From Jaltomata sinuosa (taxonomy: Eukaryota > Streptophyta > Magnoliopsida > Solanales > Solanaceae): DNA of 64,000 nt. The position numbers and the translations under genes were made by a program. Every line of letters begins with the position of its first letter. The stretch's first letter is position 1. The stretch lies in assembly GCA_003996215.1 (NCBI GenBank), contig QJPP01000279.1:496001-560000 (forward strand), read 5' to 3'. Positions 25,406 to 37,600 of this stretch are shown in pieces. The notes beneath the pieces are model-generated. The model worked only from the letters and a program-made list of their open reading frames with translations, was not told where the DNA came from and made no database searches.

Positions 25406-27527
25406 GTCGATCCTGCACACCAAGTGCGACTTAGGGATGCCTCTGAATGTCATCTTATTTAAAATTTACCGGTAGAGGGAAATAATCTTTGTAGTGAATA
25501 TGTGTCTCCAGTATTTTAGTGATGATGGTCCTCTCGACATGGTCCTCTTGACATGGTCCTCTTGACGTGTTCCTCTCAACATGAAAATATGATAATGATG
25601 TGGATGATCGTGCAATGGCATGCATAGCAGTTGCAGAAAACATCATCTTTGGTCTTTGTGTTGTTATGTTGACTCCCTTGTATGTACCTGTGCTCAAGGA
25701 AAATGATTAGTAGACACAGCGTTTCTCTTACTGGAGACCATAGCCAAATTGGAAAAACTTTAAAGACGACGTCTATGAAGTTAATCGAGACAATTTTCAT
25801 TTCAAATATGAATGAAATGGTCGCGCCCATTTCTGGGAACAACCTCAAATACCATTCTCGAACATCATCTGTTCGTGGTTATTTCTGACTTGCTGAGGAT
25901 TGGCAGAGGACGTCACTGATTTGGTGTCCTGACTTGAATTTGACCAAAATATCCTGATATGCTTGCGAATTTTGAGGATGCTGTCAACCTCTCTTTATCT
26001 GGTAGTTCCTGCGAACTACAAGAATATTTGTCCATTCTGGGCTTTTGCTTTTTTCGGCTTTTTCCAACTATTTTGGCTTTTCTCGCTAAATTTTGGGGCA
26101 TCTGATCTCGTTGCGTTTCTTTGAACGGGTCGGATAATGAGGGATTGATTTCTAACATACGTTTTAGGACAACCTGCATCCACAGAAAAATTGTTAGTTT
26201 TTGGTGAAACTGATCTGTGTTGACCTCCTTCAATCTTCTGCTCCTTGCTTTGTCTCTTTGGATGCTTTCCACTCTCGGGTACCCATCGTCCTCGACTCTC
26301 CCCGGGTCACAGTAGACATAAGACAAAATCAAAATTATAAAGGAATAAAATTAATCTTTTGTAAAGATTCTTCAAACAAGTTTTGGAAAACAAAGATTTT
26401 TGAAAAATGATAGTTTGGAAAGGTCTCTGCCCTTCATGTCATGTGCTAGCTCAATGAATGTCCTTTACTCGAGGCCTTGACGTTTCTGACATACTACTGG
26501 CGAGCTCTGGAGATCCTTTGTCGTCTTAGCTGGGGAGTTCAGAAATGTTTTTCGAAAAATCTGTCACAACTGGGGATTAATCCACCTTGGACTGGGGATT
26601 TTGAAGTAGACTCTGATCTCTCGTTGCTGGGAAAATCTTCGGAGTTTGTTTCTGAACTCTTTGAATGAAGTTTGATGTAAAGTTTGAGGTCCTACTCAAA
26701 ATTTCTGCCCCAGTTAAAGGCTTCACGATGAATCTTATTCCCTTGATAAGAGGTTTGAGACTCTGTGGGAATTATGGGATTTTTTCTCGAGATTCACTTC
26801 AGTTTCTCTTCAGTACATTCTGCATTTTGACTTGCTTGGAGGATGATCTTCGCCTTCTGAATTTTTGAAATTCCTTTCTCGAAAATTCTGCCCCAGTTTT
26901 GATTTTTTGGGTAATATGACCAAGCCGTTGTGGCACCTATGTATCCCATTGAGGCAGGAATAAGGCAAACATAGTTCCCACACTCGAAGTGGGAGAATGT
27001 TGGAAATAAGCAAAAGGTTGACCGAGGCCGACAAAGGCCGCCTACGTATCTCATTCTTGAGAATTCAAGTCGAACATAGTTCAAGATGGGAAGGGGAGAG
27101 ATAGATTTTTCTAAGGGGTTGACCAAAGCCGACACAGGCCAGCTACGTATCTCATTCTTGAGAATTCAGGTCAGACGTAGTTCGTACAAAGAGGATAGGG
27201 ACTTTTTAAGCTATGGTAAAGCATAAAAATGATTACAATTAGGAAATACGATTACAGGGAAAGAAAATGAAAGAAAAACTATCCTCATGCATAGTATCTC
27301 TTCACAGCATTGGAGTTGATCAGCTTGGGCAACACTTGGCCATCCATCTCGGAAAAAATCAAAGCTCCTCCGAATAACACTTTTTGGATGACATATGGTC
27401 CTTGCCAATTGGGTGCAAACTTTCCTTTGTATTCCTCCTAGTGAGGGAAAATACACTTAAGGACCAACTGTCCTATGGCGAATATGCGAGCTCTTACTCT
27501 CTTATTGAATGCATGAATCATTCATTG

Positions 27528-28480
27528 CTAGTACAACTGATCGTGGCATACGACACTCATTCTTTTCTCATCAATCAACATGAGTTGCTCGTGACGAGCG
27601 CGAACCCACTCTTCATTGCTCAGTTCATCTTCTTGAATGATCCTAAGGGATGGTATTTTGACTTCAGTGGGTATCACTACTTCCGAACCATACACCAACA
27701 CATAAGGAGTTGCCAAGGTCGAAGTCTTGACGGTCTTCCGGTATCCCAATAAAGAATAAGGCAATATCTCGTGCCAAGATCGATGACTATCAACCATCTT
27801 TCTCAAGATCTTCGTGATATTCTTGTTAGCCGCTTCCACAACTCCATTCATTTGTGGACGGTATGTGGTTGAATTCCGATGAGTGATCTTGAATTGCTAA
27901 CATATCTCCCTCATTAAATGACTATTCAAATTTGCTCCATATTGATAATGATTGACTCGGGGATCCCAAATAGGCAAATCAGGTTGTTCTTGACAAAGTC
28001 AGCTACAACCTTCTTGGTCACAGACTTGTAAGAAATGGCTTCCACCCATTTGGTGAAGTAGTCAATGGCAACCAGAATGAATCTATGTCCATTTGAAGCA
28101 GGCGGCTCGATTGGACCAATGACATCCATGCCCCAGGCTACAAAAGGCCAATGTGCGCTCATAGCATGAAGCTCGCTAGGTGGCACTCAAATCAGATCTC
28201 CGTGGATCTAACACTTGTGACATTTCTGTACGAACTTGCTACAATTATTTTCCATGGTCATCCAAAAGTATCCGGCTCGCAAGATCTTCTTGGCTAGGGT
28301 GAACCTATTTATATGAGGTCCACACGCTCCAGCATGTACTTCTTCTAACAACCTTGTGGCTTCAACCGAGTCAACACATCTTAAAAATCGGTGATCTGGA
28401 GTCCTCCTATACAGGATTTCTCCATTTAGGAAAATGTTTTTGGCCATTTGGCGGATGGTCTTCTTTTGGTTGGCAGTCAC
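27528..28480 (-). pseudogene. Integrase of Tat/Ogre-type element, broken
   Basis: Three minus-strand pieces in order. The zinc-binding part (28480-28208) has an HHCC pattern ending CSKFVQKCHKC. The core (28186-27926) has GMDVIGPI and DYFTKWVEA. The C-terminal part (27851-27528) starts NGVVEAANKNI with the catalytic Glu, followed by YSLLGYRKT. Integrase inserts element cDNA into host DNA with a D,D-35-E triad. The first Asp and the Glu are visible, but where gypsy integrases have a second Asp after FGIPESII this copy reads INMEQI, and the frame then closes. Stops and frame changes separate the pieces, so it cannot make working integrase. Confidence 0.85.
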
Positions 28481-28558
28481 ATATTTGGGATAGACTCCGG
28501 CTTCTAAATACCTCTTGATATCACAATACCATGGTTTTTCGTCTGGTTCTGCTTCAAC

Positions 28559-29296
28559 TTACGTGCAGTGCACAAGTTGCTCCTCGAGATCTATCACTAA
28601 CGGATTGATGTAATTCTGGTCTGGATGCTGAATCATGAAGGATATGGTTGCCAAAACATCGGCAAATTCATTCTGAATCCTTGGAGTATGCTTGAACTCG
28701 ATCTTTCTGAACCTCTTGCACAGATTTCGTACCAGTTTTACATATGACACAATCTTGGGGTTTTTCACAGCCCATTCACCTTGGACTTGGTGGATTAGAA
28801 AATTGGAGTCACCGATAACCAAGAGTTCTTGAATATCTATATCAATAGCTAACTGAATGCCGAGAATACAAGCTTTGTACTCGGCCATATTGTTGGTACA
28901 CGGGAAATAGACTTTGGCTATCACCGGGTAATGTTGACCAGTTTTTGATACCAAGACTTCTCCAATGCCCGAACCTTTAAAATTGACTGCTCCATCAAAG
29001 AACAATCTCCAACCGAGGTATGCTTCTGCAATGTCCTTGCCTATGAACAGAATCTCTTCATCTGGAAAATAAGTTCGGAGCGGCTCATAATCTTCGTCCA
29101 CTAGATTTTCTGCCAAATGATCCACTAAGGCTTGTCCCTTGATTGCTTTCTGAGTTACATACACAATGTCGAACTCACTTAGAAACATTTGCCACTTGGC
29201 CAATTTCCCCGTGGGCATGGCCTTTTGGAATATGTACTTCAAAGGGTCTATTCTGGAAATGAGATAGGTCATATAGGACGACAAATAATGTCTCAA
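28559..29296 (-). pseudogene. Archaeal-type RNase H (aRNH) domain of Tat pol
   Basis: A minus-strand frame of 245 codons carrying the end of the first RNase H domain (WQMFLSEFDIVYV) and then a second RNase H domain. The second domain has the acidic residues in order: FFDGAVN, NNMAEYKACILG, GDSNFLIHQV and NEFADVLA, matching the D-E-D-D arrangement. A second RNase H between the RT/RNase H and the integrase is the hallmark of the Tat clade (Tat/Ogre) of plant gypsy elements, and it is the main reason for the lineage call. The domain itself is open, but flanking pol is broken. Confidence 0.85.
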
Positions 29297-29299
29297 CTT

Positions 29300-30560
29300 C
29301 TAGGCAGCCCAAGTCAAAGCATAGCAGGTACTTTCTAACAAAGTATAACGAGCCTCGTAGGGAGTGAACTCTTGCTCAGGTAATAAATTACTCGTTCCTT
29401 CTTTTCTCTTTCATCATGCTACCGCAGAACAAAGCCGAAGGCATTTTCTGAGACTAATAGATATAACAATAATGGACTTCCTTTTCTTAGAGGAACGACT
29501 ACTAGCGGACTGGATAAATAATCCTTGATACGGTCAAAAGCTTGCTGACACTCCTCGGTCCAGCTGGTCGGTGCATCTTTCTTTAATAACTTAAAATGGC
29601 TTCACAGATAACTGTTGACTGGGCTATGAACCAGCTAATATAATTCAATCTTCCCAAGAAACTCATGATTTCCTTCTTGGTCTTCGGGGGAGGCAACTCT
29701 TGAATTACTTTGATCTTTGAAGGGTCGAGCTCGATGCCTCTTCTACTGACTATGAAGCCTAATCACTTGCCAGCTGGCACCCTGAAAGCACACTTGATGG
29801 GGTTCAGCTTCAGATTATACTTCTTTAGTCGGTCGAAGAATTTTATCAAATGAGTTAAATGATCCAAACTCTTACGGAATTTGATAATCACATCATCCAC
29901 GTATACTTCAATCTCCTTGTGAATCATATTGTGAAAAATAGTCATCATGGCTCACATGTAAGTTGCACCCACGTTATTAAAACCAAACGACATTACCCGG
30001 TAATGATAAACACCCCAAGGCGTAATGCAGGCCATTTTCTACGCATCTTCTTCATCCATTAGGATCTGATGGTACCCAGCAAAACAATCCACAAATGACT
30101 GCATCTCGTGCTTGTGCAGTTATCAATAAGGATGTGGATATTGGGCAATGGAAAGTTATCATTGGGACTGGCCTTGTTCAGGTCCAAAGAAAGACGGGAA
30201 GACCTGGGACTTTGCCTATCAATCCGGGGTTTGATCCGATCAAGCAGAAGACCCAAAAATTCAAACCTAATCTGAGTTTGAGAATCAAGGAAGAGGTTGC
30301 CAAACAAATACAGTCTGGAGTAGTAGAGGTCACAAAGTATCTAACTTGGTTGGCCAAACAAATAACTTGCTTCCCGTCTTTCTTTGGAACTGGGACAATG
30401 TTGGCCAACCAAGTTAGATACTTTGTGACCTCTACTACTCCAGACTGTATTTGTTTGGCAACCTCTTCCTTGATTCTCAAACTCGGATCAGGTTTGAATT
30501 TTTGGGTCTTCTACTTGATCGGATCAAACCCCGGATTGATAGGCAATTTATGAGATACTA
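29300..30560 (-). pseudogene. Reverse transcriptase / RNase H of Tat pol, broken
   Basis: Minus-strand remnants in order. Pre-RT sequence (about 30545-30401) ends TKYLTWLA; the spacer 30400-30358 encodes IVPVPKKDGK; then come LNKASPNDNFPLP (about 30200-30150) and the catalytic YVDD box in 29948-29763 (EVYVDDVIIKF). From 29740 to 29300 are RNase H pieces such as MSFLGRLNYIS and PYEARYTLLE, with stops between them. The RT is split by an inverted duplication of about 145 bp (see separate entry). Several in-frame stops and shifts are present, so this is a dead copy. Confidence 0.85.
30213..30545. repeat. Inverted duplication (145-bp arms, 43-bp spacer) inside RT
   Basis: Arms 30213-30357 and 30401-30545 are reverse complements over 145 bp with three mismatches that I count by eye. 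The spacer 30358-30400 encodes the RT motif VPVPKKDGK on the minus strand. The right arm is in the normal sense for the minus-strand element; the left arm is an inverted extra copy lying between VPVPKKDGK and DLNKASP. Open frames on both strands here (30095-30553 plus, 30178-30480 minus) are by-products of this symmetry. Confidence 0.92.
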
Positions 30561-30741
30561 TATCTATGCTCAAACCTGACATGTCAGTGTAAGCACAAGC
30601 AAATATGTTGATGTACTCTCGTAGTAATATGATGAGCTCTCTTTCCTGTGTTTCTATCAGATGGACACTAATTCTGGTTTCTTTGACCTCTCGGCCATCT
30701 CCTAGATTGACCGTCTCGGTTTCCTCTAGGTTGGGCCTTTC

Positions 30742-31400
30742 TCAGTTCTCAAAGTCTTTTAATTCCTCTGTCAATTCTTCAGGAACCATGGTTTCTTCAT
30801 CATACTCCTCGAAATCATCATTGTCTAGCTCGGTTTGTTTGCTAAGCTCTTGACATGACATGACAGTGGCAGGTTTTAAATTATTATTACTGAAACCAAA
30901 ACAAAATGGGTTAGATAATAACAAGTAAATATAAACAAATGGTAAACATTTTTTTTAAATAAGGAGGCTTTCATTGAAATTCAAAAATATTTACAAACTA
31001 TGGCTATAACCCACATGAATATAGGTTCATGACTTTTGGAAAGCAGTATATAGTACGAGGAACATTAAAACATAAAGGGTGGGTCGCGGAGCCTCATCCG
31101 GACCATCACCAATTTTTCATAAAACAAAGTCTTTGTCTACCCAGTCGAGTGGAGAGTCACGAGGGGAGTTGCGACCCAATTCTGCAGCTGTTTGTCAGGC
31201 TTGGCATCCCTAATCCTGGATGTTTTTGGGTCTGTTATAGCATCACATTCTTCAAATAGCTCCCTGATTCCATCCTCTAAACCGTCGCTTGGGGGACCAA
31301 TACGCACAGGGAATGACTGATACAAGTGAGGGAGCGGTTTTGACAGTCCTAACTGCTTCTTCTCTTCGACTCTCACAGATATTCCCAAATAACCCACCAT
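30742..31400 (-). pseudogene. Pre-RT coding remnants of Tat-type element
   Basis: The minus-strand piece 30924-30742 is acidic (DNDDFEEYDEETMVPEEL), like the linker before RT in Tat/Ogre polyproteins. The piece 31400-31137 (starting MVGYLGISVRVEEKK, containing LFEECDAITDP) resembles the conserved segment between protease and linker. The two are separated by about 210 bp with no frame, which could be the intron known in Ogre elements or simple decay. Gag, protease and the 5' LTR are not present to the right, so the element is 5'-truncated here. Confidence 0.55.
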
Positions 31401-32635
31401 CTATGGTCCAGAGTCAAAAAAAATGCCACACAGGACCACAAGGGTGATGCTATCAACTACAATGAATACTACAATCAGCGAAGCAAAAATAAAACGGACA
31501 TGAAGAAGCTGACAAGGTCTGGGGTACCAAGCTAATAAACCCAACCCAAGGATGCTAATTAGTCCAATTATATCCTATATATGTGAAGTCTAAAAGATTT
31601 AAATCGTAATCTACTTGTCATCCGATGACAAGCTGCTAGAATGACAATGTCCAAGCTCGAACCACTCCGAGAAGCTCCGAAATAAAATCAAACTCAAATT
31701 CGGGCTTGAATAACTTAATGTAGACTCTTCCGATAATCAAATATAACATAAAAATATTATTTCCAGCAAATACTCTCAACGTGCGCAACAATAATAGTAC
31801 AACATCTCCATAATTTGTTTTTTGTAAAGAGAAAGGATGAGGAAAATACGTTTTGGGGTGTCAACTAACGTGTGCGTATACTGATAGTTATTGATTAACG
31901 AATTCTCCAATACACTTATAGCATATGAAATTAAAATCCAAAACTGAAACACCTGGGAAAATAGTTGTGTAGTAGCAAAGTGTTGAAGTAATACATATGA
32001 AAAGAAAGAGACGTGTTATGCATCCTATATTAAATAGAGCTACTACGCAAATGTTATCACTAAAATTTGTGGTGAGTATAGTCACAGATCATTAAACACA
32101 CTATATGACATGTGTAATATATACATATATGCTATATGTTGTAAGACACACACATGTATAAATACTACAGCTTACTATTAGTTAAGGTACTACTCACACA
32201 TATATAACAATTAGTTTATGTATTTCAAATAATGAAAACTTATCTGGGATAAATGTTATTCCTTATAATAATTTTTTTTAACATAACCAGGCTTACTATC
32301 TCCGTTAAAATATTAGAACTTATAAAACTCTTGTAAAATAAATACATACACAAATATATCATAACAAAGTATTTTTCATGAATATTTAAAATATTTTAGG
32401 AAGGCAATAAAAATAAAACTTACATCAAATGGGGAAACCCCATTCTCGAAAATATTATGACACCTCAAATCAGGATCGACCTTCCCATAAGGTCAGTTGA
32501 GGTCATACGATCGCAAATCACTATCGCACGATTTCGATAACTCAACTCTTAGGACTCAGTTCTAAAATAGAAAAATGGTCGTAAAGACCAAACGAACAGC
32601 CAGCGCACTGAACCATCAGTCCCAGTAAGCCATAA
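31401..32635. other. Unassigned AT-rich stretch
   Basis: No coding sequence, LTR boundary or terminal repeat recognised. It could contain diverged 5' Tat sequence at its left end (a ggggtgtcaac phrase occurs at about 31855). About 31880-32400 is strongly AT-rich with atatacatatat runs, and 32450-32630 is a more GC-rich non-coding piece before the chromovirus fragment. Confidence 0.5.
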
Positions 32636-33370
32636 ATGACTTGGGGCCACTACAGGCAAGCTCTAACAGTACAAGGAAAGCACAATGCGGGAATGACCAG
32701 AAGGGTCATTGCAAACAGTTTTCATTCTAGCATTCAGATGGCTCCATATGAGGTACTCTATGGACGGAGGTGTAGATCACTTGTTGGCAAGTTTGAGGTA
32801 GGAGAAGCAGCCAAATTCGGTTCATGAGGCTATGCAGAAATCATAGCTCATAAGGGTGAGGTTGAAGTTGCTCAGAGTTGACAAAAATCCTATGCGGAAG
32901 TGAGGAGAAGAGACTTAGAGTTTGAAGTAGATGATTGGGTGTTTTTAAAGATTTCACCCATGAAGGGTGTAATGAGATTTGGTAAGAAAGGAAAGCTTAG
33001 TCCCTTATATGTGAGTCCCTATAGAATTCTAAGAAGGATTGGTAATGTGGCTTATGAGTTAGAGTTGCCAGTCAAGTTAGCAGCAGTTCATCCAGTCTTT
33101 CATATTTCATTGTTAGAAAAGTATGTAGGTGATCCGGCATCAGTTTTGCCATTAGAGAATGTGGGGGGGGGGGTGTTAAGAATAGCCTCACCTATGAAGA
33201 TATTCCAGTTGAGATTCTTGATCATCATGTTCGAAGGTCGAGGAACAAGAAAGTCGCTTTAGTGAAAGTTCTTTGAAGGAACCAGCCAGTTAAGAGAGCT
33301 ACTTGGGAAACATAGGCAGCTATGATAACCAAGTACTCTCACCTCTTTCCTTCCGATTCATCTCCAACTT
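32636..33370 (+). pseudogene. Chromovirus integrase C-terminus and chromodomain fragment
   Basis: Plus-strand 3' end of a Ty3/gypsy chromovirus pol. It holds integrase tail motifs (SFHSSIQMAPYEVLYGRRCRS at about 32710-32780), the GPY/F-like module at 32900-33160 (DWVFLKISPMKGV, SPYRILRRIGNVAYEL, HPVFHISLL), then a frameshifted chromodomain at about 33180-33350 (VKVLWRNQPV and ATWET are readable across frames). A run of nine G at about 33166 sits near the frame change. Everything 5' of this is missing. The family fit is Del/Tekay; the copy is dead. Confidence 0.85.
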
Positions 33371-33564
33371 GAGGTATTAGTTTCCTCATTTGAATTTGCC
33401 CCCAGTTTCATATTTCCTCATTTATTCTTGCATTTTCAGCATGCATTCATGTTCTTAGAAATCATATCAGTTAGAAATCAACCTTTAAAATTCAGTTGGC
33501 AGGGATTGCAACTCTTTTCCTCCAAACTAAGCTTGGTAAGTGTTCATTAGAGGATGAACGATCC

Positions 33565-33578
33565 CAAGGGAGAGATAT
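33565..33578 (+). other. Polypurine tract before 3' LTR
   Basis: AAGGGAGAGATAT directly precedes LTR start TGTGACACTTCG at 33579. The purine-rich primer for second-strand synthesis is in the expected place and orientation for the plus-strand chromovirus. Confidence 0.75.
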
Positions 33579-35264
33579 TGTGACACTTCGAAATTTGAAC
33601 CAACATTTAAACTTAGAAATTAAGCTGGTTTCTGCAAAAATCCAAGCCCCACGGGTCGTGGGAGGTTCCACGGGCCGTGGGAGGTTCCCCAAGCCGTTAA
33701 TCTCACCTTGGGAGCCAACTCAGTTCCTCAGCCCCGACTAGCTATCCCATGAGCCTTGAAAGCCACCACTCTCCATGCGAGCCCACCATGGGAATGGTAC
33801 AGTGGCTCAGCCAGTCTCCGTCAACCAGACAGCCAAGGCCATACACCGTGGGAGGTCTCACGGGCCATGGTCCTCAACCGTGGGAATGCTCTAAAAGACC
33901 AGGAAAGTCGGTCCCAACCCAATGGTCCCCACCACAGGCTGTGGTAGGTCTAACAGGCCGTCGGGCAGCCCGTCCAGCGGAGGAAATTTTTTACAACTTT
34001 TATTTTAAGTCAGGAGTATTCTGGTCTTTTATTATTCTTTTAAAAAGCTAAACCATGTAATTTTAACTAGCCTAAGACTAATTATTAAGCCTAAACCTAC
34101 CCAAATCTCTCATTCTCAAAAAAATCATCCGACACTTAGCAAAGCAGAGAGAAGAAGCGTATCCTTCTTCTCAAAAGCAAGCAGAAAGGTTCTTCAACTT
34201 TAGGCCCCAAACCCAAGGATTTCACCAAGGGTTTTGCTCTCAGATATGTGAGAATTCATCAATGGGTATCCTTTCACCCATTGATTCCCTAAGCTAATTC
34301 AATTCTTCAGTTTCAGTTTAGTCCTCAGAGCCTAGGGTTCCTAAATTTGGTGAATCCCTTATATTTCAGTTTCCTTGTTATGATAAATCTTTATTGCATG
34401 TTTCTTTGAAGTCTAGCATTACTGTATATTCATAATTCACAAACCCTCAGCATGTTGTATAATTCTTGACATTAAACTATGATTATGAACTACATATTTT
34501 ATTCAGATTCTAGAACTGTCACTACTAAAAATAGCTCAAAAAGAGATGGATAAAAAATCAATGGACAGCGTCACTCCCAGAAAGAGACAGAAAAAGCGAC
34601 GTTGTCCGTCGCTTTTCTAATTTTTTGATTTATAATTATTTTTTTACAAAAGCGATGGACAACGTCTCTTTTTTCGTCACTTTTTTCTGTGGATTTTTGC
34701 GCCAAAATTATTTACAAATAATTAATATTTATTTTTTAATATAAGCGACGGACAACGTCGCAATTACTAAAAAAATATTTTTTAAAAAAAATAACGACGT
34801 TGTCCGTCTCAATATTTTAAATTTTTATTTATATTAAAAAAAATAAAAAAGTGATGGACAACATCATTTTTGTCAGTCGCTTTTTGGTTAATACGTGAGC
34901 AACTCATTTAAAAAAAGAGATGGAAAACGTCGTTTTTGTCCGTTGCTTTTTGGTCAAAATCCAGTCAAACTTTAAATGAAAAAAGCGACGGACAAAAATG
35001 ACATTTTCCGTCACTTTTTTAATTTAACAGACCCAAATCGGGTCTTTTTCTTTCTTTTTTTCTTTTCTCTCATTCTCACAATTCTCTTCGGCGATTTCCC
35101 CTCCTTCGCAGCCTGTTGCCGCTGCCGTCATTGTTGAAGTCCACCACCACTGTTCCTTGCTCCTCCTCCTCCTCCTCCTCCGCTAGTCTACTTCCATCAC
35201 CACCATTGTTGAATAGTCAACATTAGGATTAGTTTTTTATTTTTAATCTTAAATTAATCATAGT

Positions 35265-36500
35265 CTTGGTTGAATATTGTTAGTTTTAGGTTGAATATTA
35301 TTAGTTTTAGGTTGAATATTATTAGTTTTAGGTTGAATATTGCTAGTCTTCTTGATATTCTTGAATGTTAGGTTTAATTTATTGAATGTTAGTGTTAAAT
35401 TTCTTGAATGTTAGGGTTAGAGTTTCCTGAATGTTAGTGGAAAATTGATATATGAACTTTAGTTTAGGTGTTTTGGTATGAACCTTAATTAGCTTATGCT
35501 TGGTTGAACAAGTTTTGGGTTGAATATTGTTAGTTTTGGGTTGAATATTATTAGTTTTGGATTGATTATTGTTAGTTTTGGGTTGAATATTGTTAGTTTT
35601 GGGTTGAATTATATTGTTAGTTTTCTTGAAATTCTTGAATGTTAGGGTTAGAATTTCTTGAATGTTAGTAAAAAATTGATATGTAAACTTTAGTTTAGGT
35701 GTTTAGGTTGTGAACCTTAATTAGTTTAGGTTAATATATATATATATATATGCTTGCTATTAGTTTGTGAACCTAATTAGTTTAGGTTATGAACCTTATA
35801 TTATTAGTTTTAGGTTATAATCTTGAATTAGTTTTCAACTTTAGGTTCTTGAATTAGGTCCTTGAAGGTAAGTTTTTTGAAGTTAAGTTTTTTTAAGTTT
35901 ATTAGTTTATATTGTTAGTTTTGGGTTATAATGTTAAATTAGTTTTCAACTTTAGGTTAGTGTTAGTTTTGAATTTAGGTTGTTGAATTAGGTTCTTGAA
36001 TTTGATAGTGAGTTTGAAAATTTTGAATTAGTTTATATTGTTGGGTCATATTCTTGAATTAGTTTTGAATTTAGGTTGTTGAATTAGATTTTTTGAATTT
36101 GATAGTGAATTTGAAAATTTTGAATTAGTTTATATTGTTGGGTTATAAACTTGAATTAGTTTTCAACTTTAGGTTATTGAATTAGGTTCTTGAATTTGAT
36201 AGTAAATTTGAAAATTTTAAATTAGTTTATATTGTTGGGTTATAATTTTAAATTAGTTTTGAACTTTAGGTTAATTAGTGTTAGTTTTGAATTTAAGTTG
36301 TTGATTTGATAGTGAATTTAAATTTTTTGAATTAGTTTATATTGTTGGGTTATAATCTTTAATTAGTTTTCAACTCTAGGTTCTTGATTTGATAGTGAAT
36401 TTGAAAATTTTAAATTAGTTTATATTATTGGGTTATAATCTTGAATTAGTTTTGAACTTTAGGTTAATTAGTGTTAGTTTTTAATTTAAGTTAAAGTTAG
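35265..36500. repeat. Degenerate ~28-bp and ~97-bp tandem repeats in CACTA interior
   Basis: At 35270-35620 a phrase like ttgttagttttgggttgaata repeats about every 28 bp. At about 36000-36480 the phrase tttgatagtgaatttg recurs at 36001, 36098, 36195, 36304 and 36388, giving about 85-110-bp units. A (TCC)n microsatellite at about 35160-35190 and a (TA)n run at about 35735 lie nearby. Confidence 0.7.
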
Positions 36501-36588
36501 ATGTTTTTCATTGTTAGTTTGTGAACCTTGAATAATGCTTGCTAGTTTAAGTTAGTCTTGTGAACCTTAGTTTAGGTTAGTCTTGTAA

Positions 36589-37600
36589 GTTATGTGAAAA
36601 TTTGAGTGTATGTAAGTGTTATTGTTAGGAAAATGAGGATTTGAAGTTCAAATTAAAGTATTAAGAGGTGAAATTAGTGAGTAATTTATGAACATATTGT
36701 ATTAGGTGATTTTTCATGGAGAAAAAATACTTTCAAAGTTAACCGAATTGATAAATTTTTAGTTTAGTTAGAAGAATGAGAAATTCGTGTAAGCTTGTGA
36801 AAAATTGTGAATGAGAAGTAACTTGTGAATGTGTTTTGGTTAAGTTGGAATAGTGTGAAAGTTGTGTGAGTTATGTAAAAATTTGAGTGTATATAAATGT
36901 TATTGTTAGAAAAATGAGGATTTGAAGTTCAAATTGAAGTATTAAGAGGTGAAATTAGTGAGTAATTTGTGAAGATATTGTATTTGGTGATTTTTATAGA
37001 GAAAAAATAATTTCAAAATTCAAATGGATTGATAAGTTTTTGGTTTAGTTAGAACAATGAGAAATTCGTATAAGCTTGTGAAAAATTGTGAATGAGAAGT
37101 AACTTGTGAATGTGTTTTGACTTTTGGTTAAGTTGGAATAGTGTGAAAGTTGTGTGAGTTATGTGAAAATTTGAGTGTATATAAGTGTTATTGCTAGAAA
37201 AATGAGTATTTGAAGTTCAAATTGAAGTATTAAGAGGTGAAATTAGTGAGTAATTTGTGAAGATATTGTATTAGGTGATTTTTCATGGAAAAAAACACTT
37301 TCAAAATCCAACCGGATTGATAAATTTTTAGTTTAGTTGAAATAATGAGAAATTTGTGTAAGCTTGTCGAAAGTTGTGAATGAGAAGTAACTTGTGAATT
37401 TTCTTGTGAATGTATTTTGATTTAGTTGGAGTAATGCGAAAGTTGTGCTAAGTTATGTGAATTTTGAGTGTATGTAAGTGTTGTTGTTAGAAAAATGAGG
37501 ATTTAGAGTTGAAATTGAAGTACTAAGGAATAAAATTAGAGAGTGATTGGTTGGAATAATGTGAAAGTCGTGTAAATATGTGAATAGTTGTGAATAAGAA
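36589..37600. repeat. ~287-bp tandem repeat in CACTA interior
   Basis: The phrase aaatgaggatttgaagttc recurs at about 36631, 36912, 37200 and 37493 (steps of 281-293 bp) inside longer matching units that also share aagcttgtgaaaaattgtg and gagaagtaacttgtgaatg. There are about 3.5 units, the last more diverged. Confidence 0.85.

Larger units (their letters stand above)
22590..27500 (-). other. Long 3' untranslated region of the Tat/Ogre-type element
   Basis: About 4.9 kb lies between the integrase end and the 3' LTR, with no convincing coding potential. It contains a degenerate array of about 70 bp (about 23925-24515), a dimeric array of about 164 bp (about 24655-25405) and a block of about 101 bp seen twice near 27016-27190. 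Related cctacatatc...gagaatcaggc pieces recur near 22740 and 22925. Long repeat-bearing 3' UTRs are a described property of Tat-lineage elements. The small ORFs at 25913-26332 and 26794-27135 have no recognisable motif. Confidence 0.6.

Noticed and set aside
30095..30553. 152-codon plus-strand frame in the Tat RT
   Set aside because: It arises because the inverted duplication places minus-strand coding sequence on the plus strand. It is not an independent gene.
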